Shown here: positions 1 through 5,003 of the stretch, piece after piece | Layout of the letters: every line of letters begins with the position of its first letter | Position numbering within the stretch: the stretch's first letter is position 1 | The notes under the pieces: model-generated | Database searches by the model: none | What the model saw: the letters and a program-made list of their open reading frames with translations, nothing else | What the model was told of the DNA's origin: nothing | From: Flavobacteriales bacterium | GTDB taxonomy: Bacteria; Bacteroidota; Bacteroidia; Flavobacteriales_D; Sanyastnellaceae | Length of the DNA stretch: 5,003 bases | Assembly: GCA_028825055.1 (NCBI GenBank) | Contig: JAPKAW010000152.1 | Span: forward strand, 1 to 5,003 | Reading direction: 5' to 3' | Made by a program: the position numbers and the translations under genes

Positions 1-521
1 TGACGATGGCGTACCACCGATACCACAGCGTGGAAACACGGATTGCGCGAATCTTCAACACCTACGGACCACGGATGCGGTTGAATGATGGACGTGTTTT
101 GCCGGCCTTCATTGGACAGGCATTGCGTGGAGAGGACTTGACTATTTTCGGAACAGGCTCCCAAACACGCAGTTTTTGTTACGTCGACGACTTAGTGGAG
201 GGTATCTTCCGCTTGCATTTCTCCGATGAAACGCGTCCCGTGAACATTGGTAATCCCGATGAAATCAGCATCAGCCAATTCGCTGAAGAGATCATCTCGC
301 TCACGGGCACTGACCAAAAGGTGGTGTACCGTGATTTACCTGAAAACGACCCTAAAAAGCGCCAACCCGACATTACCCGCGCACGTGAAGTGCTTGGTTG
401 GGAGCCGCAGATTGACCGTTCCGAGGGGCTCAAGCGGACCTATACTTATTTCTTGACGTTGACCGAGGAGGAGTTGTTCAAATCTGAACACAAGGATTTC
501 AACGCTTATTCCAAGAATTGA
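1..521 (+). CDS. uxs: UDP-glucuronate decarboxylase (UDP-xylose synthase), 5'-truncated by window edge
   Basis: C-terminal 172 residues of an extended short-chain dehydrogenase/reductase that fits UDP-glucuronate decarboxylase, which converts UDP-glucuronate to UDP-xylose and CO2 using a tightly held NAD in the cytoplasm. The frame is open from base 3, so the ATG at 6 is an internal Met and not the start. Missing upstream are the Rossmann GxxGxxG and the catalytic YxxxK. Visible family signatures are RIFNTYGPRM (bases 48-77) followed by NDGRV, then GSQTRSFCYVDDLVEG from about base 156, whose Arg belongs to the nucleotide-sugar site, and the late PDITRAREVLGWEP block. The family is usually about 310-320 residues, so roughly half is present. 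The C-terminal SEHKDF tail is a familiar UXS ending. The stop overlaps the next start by one base. Its substrate needs a UDP-glucose dehydrogenase, expected outside the window. Another decarboxylating or epimerising SDR is possible but less likely. Confidence 0.9.
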   Translation, partial: TMAYHRYHSVETRIARIFNTYGPRMRLNDGRVLPAFIGQALRGEDLTIFGTGSQTRSFCYVDDLVEGIFRLHFSDETRPVNIGNPDEISISQFAEEIISLTGTDQKVVYRDLPENDPKKRQPDITRAREVLGWEPQIDRSEGLKRTYTYFLTLTEEELFKSEHKDFNAYSKN

Positions 522-523
522 TG
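519..523 (+). promoter_or_regulatory. TGATG stop-start overlap (uxs to acetyltransferase)
   Basis: The decarboxylase stop TGA shares its last base with the acetyltransferase ATG. With no purine-rich ribosome site in the preceding 15 bases, re-initiation by terminating ribosomes is the simplest explanation for how the second gene is translated. This is inferred from layout. Confidence 0.6.
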
Positions 524-1123
524 GCCACATACTTTGCTCATAAATCGGCTGTCATCGATCCCGGTGCTTCCATCGGAAAAGATTCCAAGGTGTGGCATTT
601 CAGCCACATAATGCGCGGTTCGACCATGGGCGAGCGCTGCAACATTGGCCAAAACGTGGTGGTTTCCCCCGGTGTCGTCTTGGGCAACAACGTCAAGGTG
701 CAAAATAACGTCTCCATTTATGAAGGAGTGACCTGTGATGACGATGTTTTTCTTGGACCAAGCTGTGTGTTTACCAACATCATCAACCCCCGCAGCGCCA
801 TTGTGCGTAAAGGCCAATATGCCCAGACCCACGTCGGAAAAGGGGCTTCCATCGGCGCCAACGCCACCATAGTGTGTGGCAACGACATCGGAGCATACGC
901 CTTCATCGGCGCTGGTGCAGTTGTGACCAAGGCCGTTCCTCCATTTGCCCTGTTCATTGGCAATCCCGCGCAGCATGCCGGATGGATGTCGGTCCATGGA
1001 CACCGGTTGCACTTTGACTCCGACGGTTTAGCCACCTGCCATGAAGGAGGTGAGGGGTATCGATTGACCACTGACCGTGAAGGGGTTAAAACCGTTCAAC
1101 TTGAGCACACCGAAAGCATTTGA
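521..1123 (+). CDS. wbpD: WbpD/WlbB-type UDP-2-acetamido-3-amino-2,3-dideoxyglucuronate N-acetyltransferase
   Basis: A 200-residue left-handed beta-helix (hexapeptide repeat) acyltransferase. Repeated [VI]-G-x4 hexapeptides run from about residue 8 to 145 (AVIDPGASIG, CNIGQNVVVSPGVVLGNNVKV, ASIGANATIV, AFIGAGAVVT), interrupted by the VFTNIINPRS loop, and end in GNPA (147-150) and GW (154-155). VWHF (24-27) and the C-terminal segment after the helix, with a CHEGGEGYRL stretch, match the WbpD/WlbB subfamily rather than serine or maltose acetyltransferases. Known members use acetyl-CoA to acetylate the 3-amino group of UDP-GlcNAc(3N)A in the cytoplasm, as trimers. I chose ATG 521 because it gives the usual MATYFAHKSAVIDPGA start; a TTG three bases upstream adds one residue. 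There is no Shine-Dalgarno sequence, and the TGATG overlap suggests coupling to the upstream gene. The 6-dehydrogenase follows directly, which supports an acetamido-hexuronate pathway, but the oxidase (WbpB) and aminotransferase (WbpE) steps are not in the window. A related 3- or 4-amino-sugar substrate remains possible. Confidence 0.87.
   Translation: MATYFAHKSAVIDPGASIGKDSKVWHFSHIMRGSTMGERCNIGQNVVVSPGVVLGNNVKVQNNVSIYEGVTCDDDVFLGPSCVFTNIINPRSAIVRKGQYAQTHVGKGASIGANATIVCGNDIGAYAFIGAGAVVTKAVPPFALFIGNPAQHAGWMSVHGHRLHFDSDGLATCHEGGEGYRLTTDREGVKTVQLEHTESI
1044..1053 (+). other. Internal perfect Shine-Dalgarno-like sequence
   Basis: AAGGAGGTGA lies inside the acetyltransferase gene, coding through the HEGGEGY stretch near its C-terminus. 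It matches the canonical 16S anti-Shine-Dalgarno complement over ten bases, while none of the real starts in the window has a comparable site. The nearest downstream start-like codon is an in-frame TTG at 1064, which would give only a tail fragment. Probably a by-product of Glu/Gly codons; a pausing role is conceivable. Confidence 0.35.
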
Positions 1124-1125
1124 CT

Positions 1126-2427
1126 ATGACCATGTACGAGAAATTGATCAACAAAGAGGCCACCATGAGTGTGGTGGGACTGGGTTATGTAGGCTTACCG
1201 ATTGCATTGGCTTTTGCCAAACACGTGCGTGTGATTGGATTTGACATCAATGCCGAAAGGATTGAGTTGATGAAACAACAGATCGACCCTTCAGAAGAAT
1301 TGGAGGCCGCCGATTTCGACGGGTGTGACATCACCTTCAGTGCCGATCCTGAAGAATTAAAAAAAGCCCAATTTCACATTGTTGCCGTACCAACGCCAAT
1401 CAACCCTTCCAACCAACCGGACCTTACTCCCCTGCTCGGTGCATCACGCACGGTTGGAAAGGCTTTGAAGGCTGGCGACTATGTCGTTTATGAATCCACC
1501 GTGTATCCTGGATGCACCGAAGAAGATTGCGTACCCGTTTTAGAAGAGGTCAGCGGATTGGAATTCGGCACCGACTTCAAAGTGGGCTACAGTCCCGAGC
1601 GCATCAATCCCGGAGACAAGGTGAACACCATCGAGACCATCGTCAAAGTCGTTTCAGGGTCAGACGAACAAAGCACTGATTCAATCGCAAAAACGTACGA
1701 TCTCGTCGTCAAAGCCGGTACCCACCGCGCGTCAAGCATCAAAGTGGCCGAAGCCTCAAAAATCATTGAGAACACCCAGCGGGACGTCAATATCGCATTG
1801 ATCAACGAGTTGAGTATCATTTTTGATCGGATTGGCATCAATACCTACGAGGTTTTGGAAGCCGCCGGCACGAAATGGAATTTCCTCAAATTCTCACCCG
1901 GACTGGTCGGCGGGCATTGCATTGGCATTGACCCGTACTACTTGACATGGAAGTCCAACAAACTGGGATACCACGCCCGAGTGATCAATTCCGGACGGTA
2001 TGTCAATGATGCCATGGGCGCACACGTCGGGAAGCAGACTGTCAAACGCATGTTGGAGCTCGGTAAAAACCCCCTAGAATCTCGAGTCCTGGTGATGGGT
2101 CTCACCTTCAAAGAGGACGTGTCGGACATCCGAAACACCAAAGTTGTGGACGTGATCCGAGAACTGGAGAGCTACAACATTGCAGTGGACGTTGTGGATC
2201 CAATGGCCAACCCCGATCAAGTGAAGCATGAATACGATCTCGACCTCGTCAGCGAGCCTAAAGCCAATGGTTACGATGCAATCATCGTCGCAGTTAACCA
2301 CACACCATATCGAAATTTCCAAGAAGCAGATTTCGAAGCGCTGATGCGCGATGACAAAGGCGTACTCGTCGATTTGAAAGGATTGTTCCGCAACCGCATT
2401 CAACGCCTTACTTACTGGAGTCTCTAA
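1126..2427 (+). CDS. tviB: UDP-N-acetylhexosamine 6-dehydrogenase (TviB/WbpO/VipA-type nucleotide sugar dehydrogenase)
   Basis: Full-length 433-residue nucleotide-sugar dehydrogenase. It performs the two-step NAD-dependent oxidation of C6 from alcohol to carboxylate, giving a UDP-hexuronate. The N-terminal Rossmann domain carries GLGYVG (18-23), then VPTPIN (88-93) and YESTVYPG (122-129). The central helix has KVAEASKIIENTQRDVN (206-222) with the expected Lys212. GGHCIGIDPYYL carries the catalytic Cys265, and the C-terminal UDP-binding domain begins around 325 with LTFKEDVSDIRN. The overall pattern (QPDLTPL, STVYPGCTEE, ERINPGDK, GGHCIGIDPYYLT) follows TviB/WbpO, which act on UDP-GlcNAc or UDP-GalNAc, more closely than UDP-glucose dehydrogenase. 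Start: ATG 1126 lies 2 bases after the upstream stop; ATG 1132 would give MYEKLI, also a common family start, and TTG 1120 is unlikely. No clear ribosome site is seen. Its product probably feeds the adjacent acetyltransferase branch. Specificity for GlcNAc versus GalNAc cannot be read from the sequence. Confidence 0.92.
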   Translation: MTMYEKLINKEATMSVVGLGYVGLPIALAFAKHVRVIGFDINAERIELMKQQIDPSEELEAADFDGCDITFSADPEELKKAQFHIVAVPTPINPSNQPDLTPLLGASRTVGKALKAGDYVVYESTVYPGCTEEDCVPVLEEVSGLEFGTDFKVGYSPERINPGDKVNTIETIVKVVSGSDEQSTDSIAKTYDLVVKAGTHRASSIKVAEASKIIENTQRDVNIALINELSIIFDRIGINTYEVLEAAGTKWNFLKFSPGLVGGHCIGIDPYYLTWKSNKLGYHARVINSGRYVNDAMGAHVGKQTVKRMLELGKNPLESRVLVMGLTFKEDVSDIRNTKVVDVIRELESYNIAVDVVDPMANPDQVKHEYDLDLVSEPKANGYDAIIVAVNHTPYRNFQEADFEALMRDDKGVLVDLKGLFRNRIQRLTYWSL

Positions 2428-2437
2428 CACCTGATCC

Positions 2438-3508
2438 ATGAAGCAATTCAAGAACGTCTTGGTGACCGGCGGGGCAGGGTTTATCGGCTCCCACTTAATT
2501 CGGAGGCTCTTGCAAGAGCATGCTCAAATGCATGTGGTAAACTTGGACTTACTCACGTATGCGGGCAACTTGGAGAACTTACGTGATGTCGAGTCTAATT
2601 CCCGCTATGCTTTTGTAAAAGGTAATATTGACGATGCTAATATGGTCCAACAGCTTTTTCACCAGCACGATTTTGATGCCGTTGTGCATTTGGCCGCTGA
2701 GAGCCACGTGGACCGAAGCATTGAAAAACCCATGGCCTTCCTCGAAACGAACATCATCGGCACGGCGACTTTATTGCAAGCCGCAAAAAATGCATGGCTT
2801 GGTGCTGGTAAGGATGCGAGCAATCGCTGTTTTTACCACGTTTCTACCGATGAAGTCTACGGCTCTTTGGGAGCAGAGGGGTTGTTTACAGAAGAAACAC
2901 CTTACGACCCTCGAAGCCCTTACAGCGCTTCCAAAGCGTCTAGCGATCACCTGGTCCGTGCATGGCATCACACGTACGGATTGCCCATGGTCATATCCAA
3001 CTGTTCCAACAATTATGGCGCCCATCAATTTCCCGAGAAGCTCATCCCTTTGATGATCCGGAACATTCGCGACCAGCGTCCTTTACCGGTTTACGGAGAA
3101 GGATTGAACATCCGAGATTGGTTGTGGGTGGAAGACCACGCATCGGCCATTGACACTATCCTGCACAACGGAACGTCTGGACGCACGTACAATATTGGCG
3201 GGCTTAATGAGTGGCGAAACATAGATTTGGTGCACGCCTTGATTCGCGAAGTGGACGCAGCCATGGGGCGCCCGGAAGGGACATCGTTGAAATTGATCAC
3301 ATTCGTAGCAGACCGTGCTGGACACGATATGCGGTATGCCATTGACGCATCGCGCATTGAATCGGAACTCGGGTGGGCACCGTCCATCCAATTTGAAGAT
3401 GGCTTGACAAAGACGGTTCGATGGTATTTGGACAATGCCGAGTGGATGGATTCGGTGACTTCAGGAAACTACCAGCAGTACTACGAAACCATTTACGGAA
3501 ACCGCTAA
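2438..3508 (+). CDS. rfbB: dTDP-glucose 4,6-dehydratase
   Basis: A 356-residue extended SDR of the usual RfbB/RmlB length. It converts dTDP-glucose to dTDP-4-keto-6-deoxyglucose with bound NAD in the cytoplasm, the branch point to dTDP-rhamnose, dTDP-fucosamines and other 6-deoxysugars. TGGAGFIG (10-17) binds NAD; DLLTYAGNLENL (37-48) is the classic RmlB signature and excludes most UDP-sugar 4,6-dehydratases. HLAAESHVDRSI follows, then STDEVYG with Thr137, Asp138 and Glu139 as the active-site Thr/Asp/Glu, and YSASK with Tyr162 and Lys166. NNYG..QFPEKLIPL and YGEGLNIRDWLWVEDH form the substrate-binding half. All key residues are intact. ATG 2438 gives the standard N-terminus (MKQFKNVLVTGGAGFIG). 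It follows the upstream stop by 10 bases with no good ribosome site, and its own stop overlaps the next start (TAATG). The partner enzymes RmlA, RmlC and RmlD are not in the window, so the end sugar is unknown. Confidence 0.95.
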   Translation: MKQFKNVLVTGGAGFIGSHLIRRLLQEHAQMHVVNLDLLTYAGNLENLRDVESNSRYAFVKGNIDDANMVQQLFHQHDFDAVVHLAAESHVDRSIEKPMAFLETNIIGTATLLQAAKNAWLGAGKDASNRCFYHVSTDEVYGSLGAEGLFTEETPYDPRSPYSASKASSDHLVRAWHHTYGLPMVISNCSNNYGAHQFPEKLIPLMIRNIRDQRPLPVYGEGLNIRDWLWVEDHASAIDTILHNGTSGRTYNIGGLNEWRNIDLVHALIREVDAAMGRPEGTSLKLITFVADRAGHDMRYAIDASRIESELGWAPSIQFEDGLTKTVRWYLDNAEWMDSVTSGNYQQYYETIYGNR

Positions 3509-3510
3509 TG
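3506..3510 (+). promoter_or_regulatory. TAATG stop-start overlap (rfbB to phosphatase)
   Basis: The rfbB stop TAA shares its last base with the phosphatase ATG; a weak GGAA at 3497-3500 is the only purine-rich element before it. The overlap suggests that the regulatory phosphatase is made in step with the sugar enzyme upstream. This is inferred from layout. Confidence 0.6.
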
Positions 3511-4323
3511 AGTTGGTGGAATCGCCTCCGGTCTTCTCCAGGGAAATCGGCTCAACCTGAGTTCAACCAACCCGGGATGCGATTAGGCGAATACCTCATC
3601 GCAGACGTGCATTCTCACATCATTCCTGGCGTCGATGATGGCGCTGAAAGTTTGGAGCAATCCCTCAAGTTGATCGAGCGTCTCATAGAGTTGGGATACC
3701 AGCGTGCTGTGCTGACCTCGCATATCCATTCCGACATCTATCCCAACTCGAAGCATACCCTGACTGCGCCTTTTCTAAAATTGCGAGAAGCCATCGTTGA
3801 TCGCTGGCCAGAATTCCGCATCCATCTCGCTGCCGAGTACTTTCTCGATGGACACTTTGAAGATTGTGTCGCTGCCAATGAATTGCTATGGTTTCCTGCG
3901 CTGGATGAAAATGGGCGCTCAATTCGGTGTGTCTTGTTTGAATTCGGTTTCCACGAGCCGCCGATCAACCATCAACAAGTCCTCTTTGATTTACAAATGG
4001 CCGGTTACACTCCGGTTTTGGCTCACGCTGAGCGCTATCCTTATTGGCACCGACAGTTCAGTGAGTTTGAGAGTCTCCACGATCGCGGAGTTTGGATCAC
4101 GGTCAATGGTGCTTCCCTGGCTGGAGCGTATGGCCCAGAGACCTATCAAGTTGCGAAAAAACTGATCGAAAAAGGAATGGTCAAAATGATTTGTTCAGAC
4201 GCGCATGCTGAACGTCACATAGACAGCTTGCAAGCCATTGGCAAGTCGGCGTTAGTTCAGCAATGGCTTCAAAGCGACGAGCCTATGAATCCTAGAGTCG
4301 CCATGGAAGCGACCAACCTCTAA
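3508..4323 (+). CDS. CpsB/CapC-family PHP-type tyrosine-protein phosphatase
   Basis: A 271-residue PHP-fold metallophosphatase like Gram-positive CpsB and YwqE, which dephosphorylate tyrosines on the bacterial tyrosine kinase or chain-length regulator of capsule export. Every metal-ligand position I recall from pneumococcal CpsB is present: His35 and His37 in ADVHSHIIPGVDDG, Asp44, His72 in TSHIH, Glu110 in AAEY, Glu145 in LFEFGF, His173 in AHAERY, and Asp231 and His233 in SDAH; Arg176 is also kept. Residues 1-30 precede the PHP core and begin MSWWNRLRSS, an aromatic/basic stretch that might touch membrane or a partner; it is not a signal peptide. ATG 3508 is chosen because it overlaps the rfbB stop (TAATG), with a weak GGAA seven bases upstream; an earlier in-frame start at 3421 would overlap rfbB by almost 90 bases and is implausible. 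The likely partner is a Wzc-type kinase elsewhere in the locus. Substrate is inferred; a different phosphoester is possible. Confidence 0.88.
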   Translation: MSWWNRLRSSPGKSAQPEFNQPGMRLGEYLIADVHSHIIPGVDDGAESLEQSLKLIERLIELGYQRAVLTSHIHSDIYPNSKHTLTAPFLKLREAIVDRWPEFRIHLAAEYFLDGHFEDCVAANELLWFPALDENGRSIRCVLFEFGFHEPPINHQQVLFDLQMAGYTPVLAHAERYPYWHRQFSEFESLHDRGVWITVNGASLAGAYGPETYQVAKKLIEKGMVKMICSDAHAERHIDSLQAIGKSALVQQWLQSDEPMNPRVAMEATNL

Positions 4324-4327
4324 GACC
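4324..4327. other. Convergent gene junction with 4-base spacer
   Basis: The phosphatase stop (TAA, 4321-4323) and the ferredoxin stop (TAA on the minus strand, 4328-4330) are separated by only GACC. I see no GC-rich hairpin followed by a T-run on either strand in the surrounding 60 bases; the best inverted repeat is CTTAC (4327-4331) with GTAAG (4356-4360), too weak and widely spaced. Transcription from each side must therefore end inside the opposing gene, or by a factor-dependent mechanism. Confidence 0.75.
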
Positions 4328-4654
4328 TTACTGACCAACCGGAGCAAGGCGTACCGTAAGCCCGTCCAGAGCGTCCGCCAAATGGATTTGGCAACCCAAG
4401 CGGCTGTTGTCCTCCACAAAAAAAGCTTCGTCAAGCATGTCCTCTTCATCATCCGATTTCTGGGGGACATCGTGGTTGCTTTCAACATACATGTGGCAAC
4501 TCGCGCACATGGCCATGCCTCCGCACGTTCCTTCCACAGGAAGCTCTGCACTCTTGCACAACTCCATCATGTTCATCCCCATATCGGTAGGCGCCTCCAG
4601 TTTATGAAGGGTCCCATCCCGATCGATGACGTTGACTTCAATGATGTGATCCAT
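4328..4654 (-). CDS. Adrenodoxin-type [2Fe-2S] ferredoxin
   Basis: A 108-residue ferredoxin, typical family length, cytoplasmic, carrying single electrons. Cluster ligands are Cys44, Cys50, Cys53 and Cys88: the C-x5-C-x2-C spacing is that of adrenodoxin/Fdx-type proteins, not the C-x4-C-x2-C of plant-type ferredoxins. VEGTCGGMAMCASCHMYV and NSRLGCQI are the family signatures; Cys33 is an additional non-ligand cysteine. Residues 68-82 (DDEEDMLDEAFFVED) are strikingly like the acidic interaction helix of adrenodoxin that docks to reductase and acceptor. The ATG at 4654 lies 9 bases after the stop of the reductase gene, with only a weak purine-rich GAGTAGA before it, so the two are probably co-transcribed and form an electron chain. 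Acceptors could be Fe-S assembly, a P450, a desaturase or another oxygenase; nothing in the window decides. Confidence 0.93.
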   Translation of the reverse strand: MDHIIEVNVIDRDGTLHKLEAPTDMGMNMMELCKSAELPVEGTCGGMAMCASCHMYVESNHDVPQKSDDEEDMLDEAFFVEDNSRLGCQIHLADALDGLTVRLAPVGQ

Positions 4655-4663
4655 TCTACTCGT

Positions 4664-5003
4664 TTAAAAACCGTTTACTCCATTGACTGTGGTGTATTTC
4701 AACACCAGGTTCTTATCGGGGTATATTCGTTTGAACGCACTTTGAACCATCAGGGTAGCCTCATGAAATCCGCACAAAATGAGTTTCAATTTGCCGGGAT
4801 ACGTATTGATATCTCCGATGGCATAAATCCCCGGAATGTTGGTGCTGTAATCCAAAGTGTCCACCTCAACGGCATTCTTTGTGACATTCAAATTCCAATC
4901 TGAAATTGGGCCCAATTTTGGACTCAAACCGAAGAGAGGAACCCAGTGGTCTGTTTCGATCGTGCGCTCGCCTTCAGTCTTGTGCTTGACCACCAAAGTC
5001 TGC
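4664..5003 (-). CDS. Ferredoxin-NADP reductase, thioredoxin-reductase-like (YumC type), 5' end outside window
   Basis: C-terminal 112 residues of a two-domain FAD/NAD(P) flavoprotein whose frame stays open to the window edge; the apparent start near 4996 is an internal Leu codon (TTG). Recognisable elements are DHWVPLFGLSPKLGPISDWNLNV, then PGIYAIGDINTYPGKLKLILCGFHEA. The GD at codons 4811-4816 is the conserved FAD-contacting pair, and the Y-x-GK-x-K-L-I-x-x-GF-x-EA pattern is characteristic of YumC-like ferredoxin/flavodoxin-NADP reductases rather than of thioredoxin reductases, which usually continue differently after GD. The full protein is expected to have about 330-350 residues. It would move electrons between NADPH and the ferredoxin encoded immediately downstream. 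The NADPH-binding domain, and the test for absence of a redox CxxC, lie beyond the edge. The operon's promoter should also lie beyond base 5003. Confidence 0.9.
   Translation of the reverse strand, partial: QTLVVKHKTEGERTIETDHWVPLFGLSPKLGPISDWNLNVTKNAVEVDTLDYSTNIPGIYAIGDINTYPGKLKLILCGFHEATLMVQSAFKRIYPDKNLVLKYTTVNGVNGF

Noticed and set aside
621..960. Imperfect repeats in the acetyltransferase region considered as a DNA repeat array
   Set aside because: The periodicity is at the protein level (hexapeptide beta-helix turns); the DNA units are not conserved enough to be a repeat element or CRISPR.
506..1012. Long minus-strand open frame opposite the acetyltransferase
   Set aside because: It is antisense to a well-supported beta-helix protein; its His/Gly/Val-rich translation is the expected mirror of hexapeptide repeats.
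1041..1067. Tiny ORF starting at ATG 1041 across the internal Shine-Dalgarno-like sequence
   Set aside because: Only 8 codons, fully inside another gene, with no ribosome site of its own upstream.
3421..3507. In-frame upstream extension of the phosphatase with an alternative start at 3421
   Set aside because: It would run through the 3' end of rfbB, translating the coding sequence of that gene in another frame; the ATG at 3508 with TAATG overlap gives a family-like N-terminus.
4311..4340. Direct repeat GACCAACC at 4311-4318 and 4333-4340 flanking both stop codons
   Set aside because: Only 8 bases, each copy lies in coding sequence of a different gene, and there is no sign of an insertion or target-site duplication.
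4416..4424. A-run on the plus strand (T-run on the minus strand) as a possible terminator
   Set aside because: It lies within the ferredoxin gene encoding the AFFVED segment and has no GC-rich stem before it.
4382..4903. Long plus-strand open frame opposite the ferredoxin and reductase genes
   Set aside because: It is antisense to two genes with clear family motifs, spans their junction, and its translation has no recognisable domain.

Overview
The window looks like the 3' part of a cell-surface polysaccharide (capsule, exopolysaccharide or O-antigen) gene cluster, followed by a short oppositely oriented electron-transfer operon. The likely host is a member of the Bacteroidota, perhaps a flavobacterium-like lineage with moderate GC. 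The reasons are family resemblance of the products (the PHP-type phosphatase with a short aromatic/basic N-terminus, the adrenodoxin-like ferredoxin next to a thioredoxin-reductase-like ferredoxin-NADP reductase, and a UXS ending in a 'SEHKDF' tail) and the near absence of Shine-Dalgarno sequences before the starts. This assignment is inference from remembered families, not a search.

Plus strand, 1-4323: five tightly packed co-directional genes. In order they are a 5'-truncated UDP-glucuronate decarboxylase (UDP-xylose synthase), a WbpD/WlbB-type left-handed beta-helix N-acetyltransferase, a TviB/WbpO-type UDP-HexNAc 6-dehydrogenase, a dTDP-glucose 4,6-dehydratase (RfbB), and a CpsB/CapC-family PHP phosphatase. 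Junctions are a 1-base overlap (TGATG), a 2-base gap, a 10-base gap and a 1-base overlap (TAATG), so this reads as one operon that begins upstream of the window. The first four genes make nucleotide-sugar precursors: UDP-xylose, an acetamido-hexuronic acid probably of the UDP-GlcNAc(3NAc)A type, and dTDP-4-keto-6-deoxyglucose. The fifth probably reverses tyrosine phosphorylation of a Wzc-like kinase that controls polymer assembly.

Minus strand, 4328-5003: a ferredoxin-NADP reductase (only its C-terminal part is in the window) is followed after 9 bases by an adrenodoxin-type [2Fe-2S] ferredoxin. The pair is a plausible NADPH-to-ferredoxin electron chain. It meets the polysaccharide operon tail to tail with only 4 bases between the stop codons.

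No RNA genes, mobile elements, CRISPR arrays or gene-free stretches over 300 bases are visible; the window is almost fully coding. I found no convincing new system here. The points worth a second look are the incomplete sugar pathways, the adrenodoxin/FNR pairing, an internal perfect Shine-Dalgarno-like sequence, and the hairpin-less convergent junction.
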